NCBI RefSeq assembly: GCF_000017265.1
Contig: NC_011144.1
Span: 2,024,001 to 2,088,000 of the forward strand
Length of the DNA: 64,000 nucleotides
Direction: 5' to 3'
From: Phenylobacterium zucineum HLK1
Lineage (GTDB): Bacteria > Pseudomonadota > Alphaproteobacteria > Caulobacterales > Caulobacteraceae
The translations under genes were made by a program, and so were the position numbers. Below, piece after piece: positions 40,179-50,864 of the stretch; within the stretch, counting starts at the first letter, position 1; each line of letters starts with the position of its first letter. The notes under the pieces were generated by a model, which was not told the origin of the DNA, did no database searches, and saw only the letters and a program-made list of their open reading frames with translations.

Positions 40179-42869
40179 ATGTCCAAGACCATGTTGATCG
40201 ACGCAGCCCACGCGGAAGAGACGCGCGTGGTGGTCGTCGACGGGAACCGCGTTGAAGAGTTCGATTTCGAAAGCCAGAACCGGAAGCAGCTTCGAGGCAA
40301 CATCTATCTCGCCAAGGTGACGCGCGTTGAGCCGTCGCTGCAGGCGGCCTTCGTCGAATACGGCGGCAACCGCCACGGCTTCCTGGCCTTCAACGAAATC
40401 CACCCCGACTACTACCAGATCCCGGTCGCCGACCGCGAAGCGCTGCTCCGCGAGGAGGCCGAGGAGGACGACGACGACCGTCACGAGCCCCGCGCCCGGG
40501 CGCCCGAGGACGAGGACGAGGTCGACCTGTCCGGCTCCGCTGACGACGAGGACGACGTCGTCGAGGAAGAGCTGGCGCGCCGCCGCCGCCGGCTGATGCG
40601 CCGCTACAAGATCCAGGAAGTGATCCGCCGCCGGCAGATCATGCTGGTCCAGGTCGTCAAGGAAGAGCGCGGCAACAAGGGCGCGGCGCTGACCACCTAC
40701 CTGTCGCTGGCCGGCCGCTATGGCGTACTGATGCCGAACACCGCCCGCGGCGGCGGCATCAGCCGCAAGATCACCACGGCGACCGACCGCAAGCGCCTGA
40801 AGAGCATCGTCCAGAGCCTGGACGTGCCCGCCGGCATGGGCCTCATCGTCCGCACGGCGGGCGCCAAGCGCACCAAGGCCGAGATCAAGCGCGACTACGA
40901 CTACCTGCTGCGCCTGTGGGAGAACATCCGCGAGACGACGCTGCACTCGATCGCGCCCGCCCTCATCTACGAGGAAGAGGACCTCGTGAAGCGGGCGATC
41001 CGCGACCTCTACGACAAGGACGTGGACAACGTCTGGGTCGAGGGCGAGGCCGGCTTCAAGGAAGCCCGCGACTTCATGCGCATGCTGATGCCGTCGCAGG
41101 CCAAGAAGGTGCAGCTCTACCGCGAGCCGACGCCGCTCTACGTCAAGCACAAGGTCGAGGACCACCTCAGCCAGATCTATTCGCCCGTCGTGCCGCTGCG
41201 CTCCGGCGGCTACCTGGTGATCAACCAGACCGAAGCGCTGGTCGCCATCGACGTGAACTCCGGCCGCGCGACGCGCGAACGGAACATCGAGGCCACCGCG
41301 CTCAAGACCAACATGGAGGCGGCCGAAGAAGCCGCCCGGCAGCTGCGCCTGCGCGACCTGGCCGGCCTGATCGTCATCGACTTCATCGACATGGATGAGG
41401 CGAAGAACAACCGGGCCGTCGAGAAGAAGCTGAAGGACTGCCTGAAGGACGACCGCGCGCGGGTCCAGATGGGCAAGATCAGCCCCTTCGGCCTGATGGA
41501 GATCTCCCGCCAGCGCCGCCGCACCGGCGTGCTGGAGGGCACCACCCACGTGTGCGAACACTGCGGCGGCACCGGCCGGGTCCGCTCGGTGGAATCCAGC
41601 GCGCTGGCCGCGCTGCGAGCCCTGGAGATCGAGGCGCTGAAGGGCGGCGGCGAAGCCACCCTGACCGTGCCGCGCGCCGTGGGCCTCTACATCCTGAACG
41701 AGAAGCGCGGTCATCTCGCCCGCCTGCACCACGCGTTCGGCCTGTTCGTCACCGTCCTGATCGACGACGACATGGCGCACGCCGAGCACGGCATCGAGCG
41801 AACCGCCAGCGAGACCCGCGCCGAGCACGCCGCGGCGCTCGCGCCGACGGCCGCCGGCGCCGTCCCCCCGGCCGAGGAGGCCTACCTCGAGGAGGTCTTC
41901 GAGGACGAGGACGAGGCCGAGGAGGAAGAGGAGTCCTTCGAGGAGGACGAGGATGAAGGCGGCGCCGAAGCCGAGGCTCCCCGCAGCCGCGAGGCCCGGG
42001 GCGATCGGGAAGACGGCGAAGGCCGCCGCGGGCGTCGCCGCCGTCGCCGCGGCCGCCGGGGCGACGAGCCCGCGGGCGAGCGGCCCGAGGGCGCACGTTC
42101 GGAGGGCGGCCGTCCCGAGGGCGGGCGACGCGAGGAGGTCCAGGCCGAGGACGAGGACGGCGCCCACGGCCGTCGCCGTCGCCGCGGCCGCCGCGGCGGT
42201 CGGCGCATGCGCGACGACTTCCGCCCGCACGAGCCCTTCTCCTGGGTGCGCCCCTGGGTGCCTTACGGCGAAGATCCCTTCGTCTGGTACGATCCGGCCG
42301 AGGACCTGAAGCCGGTCGCCGCGCCGCCGGCTGCGGCCAACGATGCTGCGGCCGAGCCGCAGCCCGCGGCCGCCGAGGCCGCCGCGCCCGCGCCGGCCGT
42401 CCGGGCCCCGCAGCCCGAGGGCGACATGGAGGTCTGGGTCGAGCTCCCCGCCGAGGAGGAGAAGCCCAAGCGCGCCCGCCGCTCGCGCAGCCGCGGCCGC
42501 GGCAAGGCCGAGGCGCAAGCCGAGGAGGCCGTGGCCGCTGAGGTCGCCGCCCCCGAGGCCGTCGTCGCGCCGGAACCGGAGGCTCCCGCCGAGCCGGAGC
42601 CCGCTGCGGCGGAGCCGGAAGCGGCCGAGCCTGAGAAGCCCGCGCCCAAGCGCCGGACGCGCAGCCGCAAGGCCGCCGCGCCCGTCGAAGCCGAGGCGAC
42701 GGCCGCCGAACCCGCAGCGGAGCCGGCCCGGCCTGAACCGGCGCCCGCGGCTCCGGCCGAGCCCGTGGCGGCTTCGGTTCCCGAGCCCGAGGCGCCGCAA
42801 GCGCCCGACCCGGCCGAGATCTCCGGGCCGCCGCCGGCGCCGCGCAAAGGCTGGTGGCGCCGCGGCTGA
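40179..42869 (+). CDS. rne: Ribonuclease E
   Basis: 896 residues; endonuclease and scaffold of the RNA degradosome. The S1 region (about 35-165) is split by an acidic insert at about 86-128 (many Asp/Glu). Catalytic aspartates lie in AIDVNSGR (D358) and in DFIDM (401-404), and the zinc-link cysteines are C459 and C462 in CEHC. From about 540 the protein is disordered, alternating acidic, Arg-rich (RRGRRRRRRGRRG) and Ala/Pro/Glu stretches. The last residues RKGWWRRG carry the GWW motif known in Caulobacter to bind PNPase. ATG at 40179 has no strong ribosome binding site. Confidence 0.96.
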   Translation: MSKTMLIDAAHAEETRVVVVDGNRVEEFDFESQNRKQLRGNIYLAKVTRVEPSLQAAFVEYGGNRHGFLAFNEIHPDYYQIPVADREALLREEAEEDDDDRHEPRARAPEDEDEVDLSGSADDEDDVVEEELARRRRRLMRRYKIQEVIRRRQIMLVQVVKEERGNKGAALTTYLSLAGRYGVLMPNTARGGGISRKITTATDRKRLKSIVQSLDVPAGMGLIVRTAGAKRTKAEIKRDYDYLLRLWENIRETTLHSIAPALIYEEEDLVKRAIRDLYDKDVDNVWVEGEAGFKEARDFMRMLMPSQAKKVQLYREPTPLYVKHKVEDHLSQIYSPVVPLRSGGYLVINQTEALVAIDVNSGRATRERNIEATALKTNMEAAEEAARQLRLRDLAGLIVIDFIDMDEAKNNRAVEKKLKDCLKDDRARVQMGKISPFGLMEISRQRRRTGVLEGTTHVCEHCGGTGRVRSVESSALAALRALEIEALKGGGEATLTVPRAVGLYILNEKRGHLARLHHAFGLFVTVLIDDDMAHAEHGIERTASETRAEHAAALAPTAAGAVPPAEEAYLEEVFEDEDEAEEEEESFEEDEDEGGAEAEAPRSREARGDREDGEGRRGRRRRRRGRRGDEPAGERPEGARSEGGRPEGGRREEVQAEDEDGAHGRRRRRGRRGGRRMRDDFRPHEPFSWVRPWVPYGEDPFVWYDPAEDLKPVAAPPAAANDAAAEPQPAAAEAAAPAPAVRAPQPEGDMEVWVELPAEEEKPKRARRSRSRGRGKAEAQAEEAVAAEVAAPEAVVAPEPEAPAEPEPAAAEPEAAEPEKPAPKRRTRSRKAAAPVEAEATAAEPAAEPARPEPAPAAPAEPVAASVPEPEAPQAPDPAEISGPPPAPRKGWWRRG

Positions 42870-42919
42870 GGCATTACATTCCGGTCGGGCTTCGAGGGCG
42901 GTCTGGAGAAGAGTTGAGC

Positions 42920-44320
42920 ATGGTCTCCCCTGCCCGATCGGTTTCCCGCCTCGCGATGAGCTTCGTCCTGGCGGCCACCGTGGCCTTCGGGGCGAAGCCC
43001 GCCGCGGCGCAGGAGAGCCTTTCGCTCATCCGGGACACCGAGATCGAGGAGATCCTCGCCAAGGACTCCGAACCGATCCTGCGCGCCGCGGGCATCGACC
43101 CCCGGAATGTCGAGATCATCATCGTGGGGTCGAAGGAGCTCAACGCCTTCGCCGCCCCGCGGGTGATGGGCTTCAACACCGGGCTCATCCTGGAGGCCGA
43201 CACGCCCAACGAACTGCAGGGCGTGATCGCGCACGAGGTCAGCCACCTCGCCGCCGGCCACAGCGCGCGGCGCGACGAGATGAACCGGGCCGGCATGCGG
43301 CCCTTCCTGCTGACCATGGGGCTGGGCGTGCTGGCCGCGCTCGCCGGTTCGCCCGAGGCGGGCGCCGGCCTCGTGGGCAGCGCCGGTTATTTCGGCACCT
43401 TGGGCGCCCTGGGCTACAGCCGCGAGCAGGAGAGCCGCGCCGACCAGGCCGGCGCCACCCTCCTCGACAAGGCCGGCCTGTCGGGCAAGGGCCTGGCCGA
43501 CTTCTTCGACAACTTCCGCTATCAGGAGGTCTTCGACGAGGCCCGGCGCTTCGCCTACTTCCGCAGCCACCCGATCTCTTCGGACCGGATCGAGGCCCTG
43601 CGCCGCCGGGTCGAGTCCCAGCCCAACTACGACAAGCCCGACACCCCTGAGTCGCTGGCCGCGCACGCGATCATGAAGGCCAAGCTGGACGGCTTTCTGA
43701 ACCCGCAGGTGGCGATCACAAAGTACAGCGAGACCGACGCCTCGTATCCGGCCCGCTACGCCCGTGCGATCGCCTACTACCAGCTTCGGGAGCCCGATCG
43801 GGCGATCCGGCTGATCGACGCCATGCTGCAGGAGCAGCCCGACAATCCCTACCTCTGGGAGCTGAAGGGCCAGATCCTGTTCGAGTTCGCCCGCACCGAG
43901 GAGGCCGAGGAGCCCCAGCGGCGCTCGGTGGCGCTGAAGCCCGACGCGCCGCTGCTGCGGGTCAACCTGGGCCAGACCCTCATCGCCCTTCCCGACAAGG
44001 CCAAGGTCGAGGAAGGGGTCGCCGAGCTGCGCAAGGCCCTCACCCAGGAAGAGGACAACGCCGTCGCCTGGCGCCTGCTGGCCGAGGCCTACGACAAGCT
44101 GGGGCAGGACGGCATGGCTCGCCTCGCCACCGCCGAGTTCAACTTCTGGGTCGGCGACCAGCGCCAGGCCCGGGTGTTCGCCATGCGGGCGCGCGAGAAG
44201 CTGGAGCGAGGCACCCCCGAATGGCGTCGCGCCACGGACATCGTGCTCGTTTCCGAACCCTCCCGCGACGAACTGCGGGAACTGGCCCGCGAGGGCTCCA
44301 CCACGCGCCGCTCGCGTTGA
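42920..44320 (+). CDS. BepA-like M48 metalloprotease with TPR repeats
   Basis: 466 residues. A signal peptide (SFVLAATVAFGAKPAAA, cleavage before QES) sends it to the periplasm. The zinc site HEVSH is at residues 105-109 and the third ligand lies in REQESRADQAG. TPR units fill the C-terminal half (PARYARAIAYYQLREPDRAI, then NPYLWELKGQILFEFARTEE and more). BepA/YfgC degrades stalled outer-membrane proteins, or assists their maturation, such as LptD. The DsbA-like lipoprotein gene 32 bases downstream supports a joint role in envelope protein folding. ATG at 42920, GGAG and GAAGAG upstream. Confidence 0.92.
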   Translation: MVSPARSVSRLAMSFVLAATVAFGAKPAAAQESLSLIRDTEIEEILAKDSEPILRAAGIDPRNVEIIIVGSKELNAFAAPRVMGFNTGLILEADTPNELQGVIAHEVSHLAAGHSARRDEMNRAGMRPFLLTMGLGVLAALAGSPEAGAGLVGSAGYFGTLGALGYSREQESRADQAGATLLDKAGLSGKGLADFFDNFRYQEVFDEARRFAYFRSHPISSDRIEALRRRVESQPNYDKPDTPESLAAHAIMKAKLDGFLNPQVAITKYSETDASYPARYARAIAYYQLREPDRAIRLIDAMLQEQPDNPYLWELKGQILFEFARTEEAEEPQRRSVALKPDAPLLRVNLGQTLIALPDKAKVEEGVAELRKALTQEEDNAVAWRLLAEAYDKLGQDGMARLATAEFNFWVGDQRQARVFAMRAREKLERGTPEWRRATDIVLVSEPSRDELRELAREGSTTRRSR

Positions 44321-44352
44321 GCCGCCGCCGAAAGCCCTCTATCTCCACGCCC

Positions 44353-45096
44353 ATGACCCTGACCGCCCTCAAGTCCGCGGCCGTGCTCGCCGCCGCCCTG
44401 TCCCTCGCCGGCTGCCAGCAGCAGAGCGACGAAGCCTTCGGCCAGCGCGTGCGCGCCTACCTGCTGGAGCACCCGGAAGTCCTGCAGGAGGTCTCGGTCG
44501 CCCTGCAGCAGAAGCAGCAGGCCGAGCTGGCCAAGGCCTCTTCGGACGCCATCGAGAAGCACCGCGCCCAGCTCGAGCGCGACCCGCGCGACTTCGTGGC
44601 CAATCCCGACGGCAAGATCACGGTGGTCGAGTTCTTCGACTACAACTGCGCCTACTGCAAGATCGCCGCCCCGGAGGTCGTGAAGCTGATCCAGGAGAAC
44701 CCGGACGTCCGGTTCGTCTTCAAGGAATTCGCCTTCCAGACTCCCGATTCCATCGAGGCGGCGCACATCGCCCTGACGCCGCAGGCCAAGGCCAAGGGGC
44801 TCGAGCTGCACCGCCTGCTGATGGCTCAGAAGCCGCTCAACCAGGCCGCCATCGACCGGTCCCTGCGCGAGGCCGGCGTCGATCCCGCCGCGGCGCGGGC
44901 GGCGGCCAAGGACCCCGCGATCGAGCGCCAGCTGCTGGACGTGCGCGCCCTCGCCCAGGCGCTGCACATCGACGGCACGCCGGCCTTCGTGGTCGGCGAC
45001 AAGGTCATCCCCGGCGCCGATATCGAGGCTCTGAGGGCGGCCATCGCCGCCGCCAAGGCCACGGACCTCAAGCGTCCGTCTGGAAATCCCTCCTAG
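44353..45096 (+). CDS. DsbA-family thiol-disulfide lipoprotein
   Basis: 247 residues. The lipobox LAGC places the lipidated cysteine at C21, so the protein is anchored on the periplasmic side. An N-terminal helical segment (AYLLEHPEVLQEVSVALQQK) is followed by a thioredoxin fold with CAYC at C99-C102 and a cis-Pro loop GTPAFVVGDKVIPGA. The N-terminal helix plus DsbA fold resembles ScsC/Com1-like oxidoreductases that oligomerise. The gene follows the M48 protease closely and is probably cotranscribed. ATG at 44353; the open frame upstream overlaps the M48 gene out of phase. Confidence 0.9.
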   Translation: MTLTALKSAAVLAAALSLAGCQQQSDEAFGQRVRAYLLEHPEVLQEVSVALQQKQQAELAKASSDAIEKHRAQLERDPRDFVANPDGKITVVEFFDYNCAYCKIAAPEVVKLIQENPDVRFVFKEFAFQTPDSIEAAHIALTPQAKAKGLELHRLLMAQKPLNQAAIDRSLREAGVDPAAARAAAKDPAIERQLLDVRALAQALHIDGTPAFVVGDKVIPGADIEALRAAIAAAKATDLKRPSGNPS

Positions 45097-45153
45097 CCCC
45101 TCCCCTTACGTCCCGGCGCCCGCGTAGGATCGTCGTTCTCTGGGGAGGGGACG

Positions 45154-46629
45154 ATGGCGGAACGGGTCGTCGTGATCGGCGCCGGCATGGCCGGCCTTTG
45201 GACCGCGCTGGCGCTCGCGCCCACCGGCCGCGAGGTGATCCTGCTCGAGCGGGACCCGCCGCCGCCGGACGACGATCCGGACGTGGCCTTCGAGACCTGG
45301 GCCCGTCGCGGGGTCGGCCAGCTCCGCCACAGCCACGCCTTCCTCGCCCGCCTACGGCTGCTCATCCGGGACCGTCATCCCGAGCTGCTGGCCGATCTCC
45401 ACGCCGCCGGCTGCCGCGACCTGGGCCTCGACGGCTCGCTCACCGCCAGGCATCGCGAGCGCTACGTACCGAAGCCCGTGGACGAGGATCTCGTCATCCT
45501 GACCAGCCGGCGCACGACCCTGGAGCTGGTCATGCGGCGCTACGTGGCGCGCCTGCCAGGGGTCACGATCCGGTCCGGCGCCTTCGTGCGCGAACTCGTC
45601 ATCGAGCCCGGCCCGGTCCCGCGCGTGACGGGCGTTCGCCTCGACGACAGCGTGCTTTCCGCCGACGTGGTCGTGGACGCCGCCGGCCGCACCTCGCCGG
45701 CGACCGAGCAGCTCGTCGCCGCAGGCGCGCCGGTCCGCGAGAATTCCGAAGGCGCCGGGGTCATCTACTTCACCCGCTTCTACCGGCTGCGGCCGGGCGC
45801 CGAGGAGCCGCCCCGGGGTCAGGCCCCGTCCAACGGCGACCTCGGCTACCTGAAGTTCGGGGTCTTTCCCGGGGACAGCGGCTGGTTCTCGATCACCCTG
45901 TGCACGCCCGAGATCGAGGAGGAGCTGCGCAAGGCGATCGTGGATCCCGCGGTGTTCGACGCCGTGTGCCGCGCCCTGCCCGGCCCTGCCCGCTGGATCG
46001 AGCCCGAGCGGGCCGAGGGCGCGAGCCGCGTGTTCGGCATGGGTCAGCTGGAGAGCCGCTGGCGGGACTTCGCGCCGGGCGGGCGCGCGGGCGTGCACGG
46101 CTTCTTCGCGCTGGGCGACAGCCTGGTGCGCAGCAATCCTCTCTACGGCCGCGGCTGCTCCTTCGCCGCGGTCTCGGCCGAACTGCTGCGGGAGGCCCTC
46201 GATGCGGGCTCCGACCCCGAGGCCCGGCTGGTCCGCTATGTCGCGGGCGTCGAGCGCGAGCTTCGCCCCTACTACGAGGTCATGCGCGACGCCGACCGCA
46301 CCGCCTTGCGCCGGGCCCGCCAAGCCCTGCTGGGAGCCCGGCCCAGCCTCCGCGGCCGGATGGTGAAGAGCTTCCTGGACGACGGCGTGGCGATCGCCCT
46401 GCGGGAGGACGTCGACCTACTGCGCGCGTTCCTGCGGGGCTTCCACATGCTGGAGCATCCCCAGGCGTGGCTGAAGCGGCCGGCCAATCTCGCGAAGGTC
46501 CTGGCGACCTGGGCCCGGCCGCGCCGGACCAAGGCCTATCCGCCCAAGCTGGGACCCGATCGGCGCGAGATGCTCTCGGCCCTGGGCCTGCCGGCCGAGG
46601 CCGACGCGGCGCGGCTGCTCGGCGCCTGA
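45154..46629 (+). CDS. FAD-dependent oxidoreductase (monooxygenase-like)
   Basis: 491 residues. The FAD fold starts at once with VVVIGAGMAGLWTALALA, then VILLERDPPPPDDD and GVGQLRHSHAFLARLR, the last being a signature of the 2-polyprenyl-6-methoxyphenol hydroxylase-like group. VVVDAAGRTSP and a late FAD block (FFALGDSLVRSNPLYGRGCS) follow. No membrane segment. The substrate is unknown; hydroxylation of an aromatic or lipid compound or saturation of prenyl chains are options within the superfamily. ATG at 45154 with GGGGAGGGGACG. Convergent with the SDR gene. Confidence 0.85.
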   Translation: MAERVVVIGAGMAGLWTALALAPTGREVILLERDPPPPDDDPDVAFETWARRGVGQLRHSHAFLARLRLLIRDRHPELLADLHAAGCRDLGLDGSLTARHRERYVPKPVDEDLVILTSRRTTLELVMRRYVARLPGVTIRSGAFVRELVIEPGPVPRVTGVRLDDSVLSADVVVDAAGRTSPATEQLVAAGAPVRENSEGAGVIYFTRFYRLRPGAEEPPRGQAPSNGDLGYLKFGVFPGDSGWFSITLCTPEIEEELRKAIVDPAVFDAVCRALPGPARWIEPERAEGASRVFGMGQLESRWRDFAPGGRAGVHGFFALGDSLVRSNPLYGRGCSFAAVSAELLREALDAGSDPEARLVRYVAGVERELRPYYEVMRDADRTALRRARQALLGARPSLRGRMVKSFLDDGVAIALREDVDLLRAFLRGFHMLEHPQAWLKRPANLAKVLATWARPRRTKAYPPKLGPDRREMLSALGLPAEADAARLLGA

Positions 46630-46636
46630 GCCGCCC

Positions 46637-47434
46637 TCAGTCCGGCTTGGGCTCGGCCGGGCCGGCGAACAGGCCGCCCTGCGCCATCTGCTCGCGGACC
46701 GCCTCGGGATCGAGGGCGCTGGCCTTGTCCAGCTCGGCGATCTCCTCGGGAACGAACCAGTGCAGCCGCTCGGAGTGGTAGGCTTCCCACACCACCTTCG
46801 CGACCTCGGACGGGTGCATCGCCCGGAACATCCCGTCCTTTGGCGCGGCCTCGGCGACGCCCGGCGGCAGGATCGGCGTGTCGATCACGCCCGGAAGGAC
46901 GTCGGCGACGCGGATGCCCAGGGCCCGGAATTCCACCGAGAGGGCTTCGGTCAGCCCCTTCACCGCGTGCTTGGTCGCCGAATAGACCGCGATCCCCGGC
47001 ATGCCGAAGGTCGCCGACGAGGACGACGTGGTGAAGCAGAGGGAGTTGGGCGTCGCCTTCAGCAGCGGCACGGCCTCGTAGATGCCGTTCAGCACGCCGA
47101 TCAGGTTCACCTGCACCACGGCCAGGATGTCCTCGAAGGGCTGCTGGTGGAACGGCCCGCCCCGGCCGATCCCGGCGTTGTTGTAGAGGATGTCCAGCCG
47201 CCCGCCCGCGGCGGGAGCGAAGTCGTCCAGCGCCGCCCGGAAATCCATCCGGTCGGTGACGTCGAGCCGGCGGGTCAGGCAGTTCTCGGCCCCGAGCTCG
47301 GCCTGCAGGTCCTTCAGCCCCTCGGTGTTGATGTCGTAGGCGCCGACGAACCAGCCCTTCTCGGCGAACAGCAGCGCCGTCTCGCGGCCCATGCCCGAGG
47401 CCGCGCCGGTGATGAAGATCGACTTGCGGCTCAT
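46637..47434 (-). CDS. Short-chain dehydrogenase/reductase
   Basis: 265 residues. The nucleotide-binding motif is ITGAASGMGRETA, the NNAG motif is LYNNAGIGRG, and the catalytic Ser and Tyr-x-x-x-Lys are in FTTSSSSATF and AVYSATKHAV. Acid residues after beta2 (AYDINTEG) suggest NAD preference. Substrate unknown. Its ATG overlaps the thiG stop by one base (TGATG), so it is translationally coupled to thiamine genes, although no SDR is part of the thiazole pathway. Open frame upstream is a shadow in thiG. Confidence 0.9.
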   Translation of the reverse strand: MSRKSIFITGAASGMGRETALLFAEKGWFVGAYDINTEGLKDLQAELGAENCLTRRLDVTDRMDFRAALDDFAPAAGGRLDILYNNAGIGRGGPFHQQPFEDILAVVQVNLIGVLNGIYEAVPLLKATPNSLCFTTSSSSATFGMPGIAVYSATKHAVKGLTEALSVEFRALGIRVADVLPGVIDTPILPPGVAEAAPKDGMFRAMHPSEVAKVVWEAYHSERLHWFVPEEIAELDKASALDPEAVREQMAQGGLFAGPAEPKPD

Positions 47435-48222
47435 CAGATCAGGCCCGACAGCGGCGAGGACGGCTCGGCGTACATCCGCTTGGGCATGCGGCCGGCCAGA
47501 TAGGCCTCGCGACCGGCGATCACGGCGTGGCGCATGGCGCGGGCCATGCGGATCGGATCCTTGGCCTCGGCGATGGCGGTGTTCATCAGCACCGCGTCGC
47601 AGCCCAGCTCCATGGCGATCGTGGCGTCCGAGGCCGTGCCGACGCCCGCGTCGACCAGCACCGGCACCTTGGCCTGCTCGATGATGAGCGCGAGGTTCAG
47701 GGCGTTCTGGATGCCCCGCCCCGAGCCGATCGGCGCGGCGGCCGGCATGATGGCGGCGGCCCCCGCCTCCTCCAGCTTCTTGGCGTAGACCGGATCGTCC
47801 GAGCAGTAGACCATCACCTGGAAGCCGTCCGCGATCAGCAGCTTCAGCGCCCGCAGCGTCTCCTCCATGTCGGGCAGGAGATGCTTGGTGTTGGACAGGA
47901 CCTCCAACTTCACCAGGTCCCAGCCCCCCGCCTCGCGCGCCAGGCGCAGGGTGCGGATGGCGTCCTCGCCGGTGAAGCAGCCCGCGGTGTTGGGCAGGAA
48001 GGTGAAGCGGTCGGGCTTCACATGGTCCACCAGCATCGGCTGGCTGGGATCGGAAAGGTTCACCCGCCGCACCGCCACGGTGACGATCTCGGCCCCGGCG
48101 GCCTCGGCCGCGGCGGCGTTCTGGGCGTAGTCCTTGTACTTGCCGGTGCCGACGATCAGGCGCGAACGGAACGTGCGGCCGGCGACCGTCCAAGTGTCCT
48201 CGCTCCGGACAGACCCATCCAT
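47434..48222 (-). CDS. thiG: Thiazole synthase
   Basis: 262 residues. It makes the thiazole phosphate of thiamine from deoxyxylulose phosphate, dehydroglycine and ThiS-thiocarboxylate. Landmarks are [24 protein letters not shown], the imine-forming Lys in [11 protein letters not shown], and the phosphate loops [10 protein letters not shown] and [23 protein letters not shown]-barrel, cytoplasmic. ATG at 48220-48222, two bases behind thiS. The SDR gene overlaps its stop. Confidence 0.97.
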   Translation of the reverse strand: MDGSVRSEDTWTVAGRTFRSRLIVGTGKYKDYAQNAAAAEAAGAEIVTVAVRRVNLSDPSQPMLVDHVKPDRFTFLPNTAGCFTGEDAIRTLRLAREAGGWDLVKLEVLSNTKHLLPDMEETLRALKLLIADGFQVMVYCSDDPVYAKKLEEAGAAAIMPAAAPIGSGRGIQNALNLALIIEQAKVPVLVDAGVGTASDATIAMELGCDAVLMNTAIAEAKDPIRMARAMRHAVIAGREAYLAGRMPKRMYAEPSSPLSGLI

Positions 48223-48223
48223 G

Positions 48224-48424
48224 TCAGCCGCCTCCGATGAAATGCACGATCTCGATCCGGTCGCCCTCGGCGAGCGCCGTGGCCGAATAGGCCGACCTCG
48301 GCACGATCTCCAGGTTCCGCTCCACGGCCACCTTCCGCGGGTCCAGGCCCAGCGCGTTCACCAGCGCCGCCACGTCGGCGACGTCGTGAAACGTGCGGGT
48401 CTCTCCGTTGACGGTCAGGTTCAT
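48224..48424 (-). CDS. thiS: Sulfur carrier protein ThiS
   Basis: 66-residue ubiquitin-like protein ending in GG (HFIGGG), the site of adenylation and thiocarboxylation for thiazole synthesis. It begins [20 protein letters not shown]. First gene of a thiS-thiG-SDR group. No TPP riboswitch motif is seen in the 80 bases up to the divergent aroQ. ThiF, ThiC and ThiE are not in this window. Confidence 0.94.
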   Translation of the reverse strand: MNLTVNGETRTFHDVADVAALVNALGLDPRKVAVERNLEIVPRSAYSATALAEGDRIEIVHFIGGG

Positions 48425-48504
48425 TGCGGCGGTCGCTCCGGTCGGCTTGCTTGTGGCCTCCGCCGCCTCCCGTTACAAGACGCCGGAATCGACGGCGGAG
48501 CCGA

Positions 48505-48942
48505 ATGTCGAAACCGATCTATGTGCTGAGCGGTCCCAATCTCAACCTCCTGGGAACCCGCGAGCCCGAGATTTACGGACATCAGACCCTGGACGACGTC
48601 CGCCGCCTCTGCGAGGCGCGTGCGAAGTCCCTGGGGCGCGAGATCGTGTTCCGTCAGTCCAACCACGAGGGCGAACTGATCGACTGGATCCAGGAAGCCC
48701 GCGAGAAGGCGTGCGCCCTGGTGATCAATCCCGCCGGCTACGGCCACACCTCGGTGGCCATTCTCGATGCGCTGAAGGCCGTGGGCCTGCCGGTGGTGGA
48801 ATGCCACCTGTCGAACCCCGCCGCGCGCGAGACGTTCCGCCGCAAGACGTATGTTTCCCTCGCCGCCACCGGGGTCGTCTCCGGTTTCGGCGCGGCGAGC
48901 TATGAACTGGCCGTCGAGGCCGCCGCGGGCCTGGCCCGCTAA
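48505..48942 (+). CDS. aroQ: Type II 3-dehydroquinate dehydratase
   Basis: 145 residues; dehydrates 3-dehydroquinate in the shikimate pathway. It starts [20 protein letters not shown], has the flexible loop with catalytic Arg/Tyr, [16 protein letters not shown] and the catalytic His in [16 protein letters not shown] at 48505. The accB gene follows after 29 bases. Confidence 0.97.
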   Translation: MSKPIYVLSGPNLNLLGTREPEIYGHQTLDDVRRLCEARAKSLGREIVFRQSNHEGELIDWIQEAREKACALVINPAGYGHTSVAILDALKAVGLPVVECHLSNPAARETFRRKTYVSLAATGVVSGFGAASYELAVEAAAGLAR

Positions 48943-48971
48943 TCCAAGCCTACAAGGAAAAGGGTCGTTCC

Positions 48972-49469
48972 ATGGCTAGCAGTCCGAAGGCGCCCGCCGA
49001 TCCGATCGACGCGCGCCTGGTGCGCAAACTGGCCGACATCCTCACCGAGACGGGCCTCTCCGAGATCGAGGTCGAGGTCGAGAACGCCGGGCTCAAGATC
49101 CGCGTCGCCAAGACGCTGACCGCCGCCGTGCAGGTGGCCGCTCCGGCGCCCGTGGCGCACGCCGCGCCCGTCCATGCCGCCGCGCCGGCCGCGCCCGCGG
49201 AGGCCGCCGCCCCGGCCGCCCCCGCCCGGGCGAAGGGCGACGAGGTGAAGTCGCCGATGGTGGGCACCGTCTACCTGCAGCCCCAGCCGGGCGCCGATCC
49301 CTTCGTCAAGGTGGGCGACACCGTCCAGGCCGGGCAGACCCTGTTCATCGTCGAGGCGATGAAGACCATGAACCCGATCCCCGCCCCGAAGTCGGGCAAG
49401 ATCGTCGAGATCCTGGTCGAGGACGCCCAGCCGGTGGAGTTCGGCGAGCCGCTCGCCATCATCGAGTAG
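48972..49469 (+). CDS. accB: Biotin carboxyl carrier protein of acetyl-CoA carboxylase
   Basis: 165 residues. An N-terminal helical part (1-50) is joined by an Ala/Pro linker (55-90) to the biotinyl domain. The biotinylated lysine is K131 in VEAMKTMN; the usual context is EAMKMMN, so Thr replaces Met after the lysine. ATG at 48972 with AAGGAAAAGGG. accC follows after 4 bases. Confidence 0.97.
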   Translation: MASSPKAPADPIDARLVRKLADILTETGLSEIEVEVENAGLKIRVAKTLTAAVQVAAPAPVAHAAPVHAAAPAAPAEAAAPAAPARAKGDEVKSPMVGTVYLQPQPGADPFVKVGDTVQAGQTLFIVEAMKTMNPIPAPKSGKIVEILVEDAQPVEFGEPLAIIE

Positions 49470-49473
49470 GCCG

Positions 49474-50826
<1,353 letters not shown>

Positions 50827-50864
50827 GCCTCGCGCCGCCCCGCCCGCTGCGCTAGGCGTATCGC

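Noticed and set aside
39729-42800. Minus-strand frame of 1023 codons opposite rne.
   Set aside because: Antisense shadow of rne caused by high GC; low-complexity Gly/Arg/Leu/Val sequence.
48425-48504. TPP riboswitch before thiS.
   Set aside because: The 80-base gap lacks the CTGAGA and ACCTGA motifs of the class.
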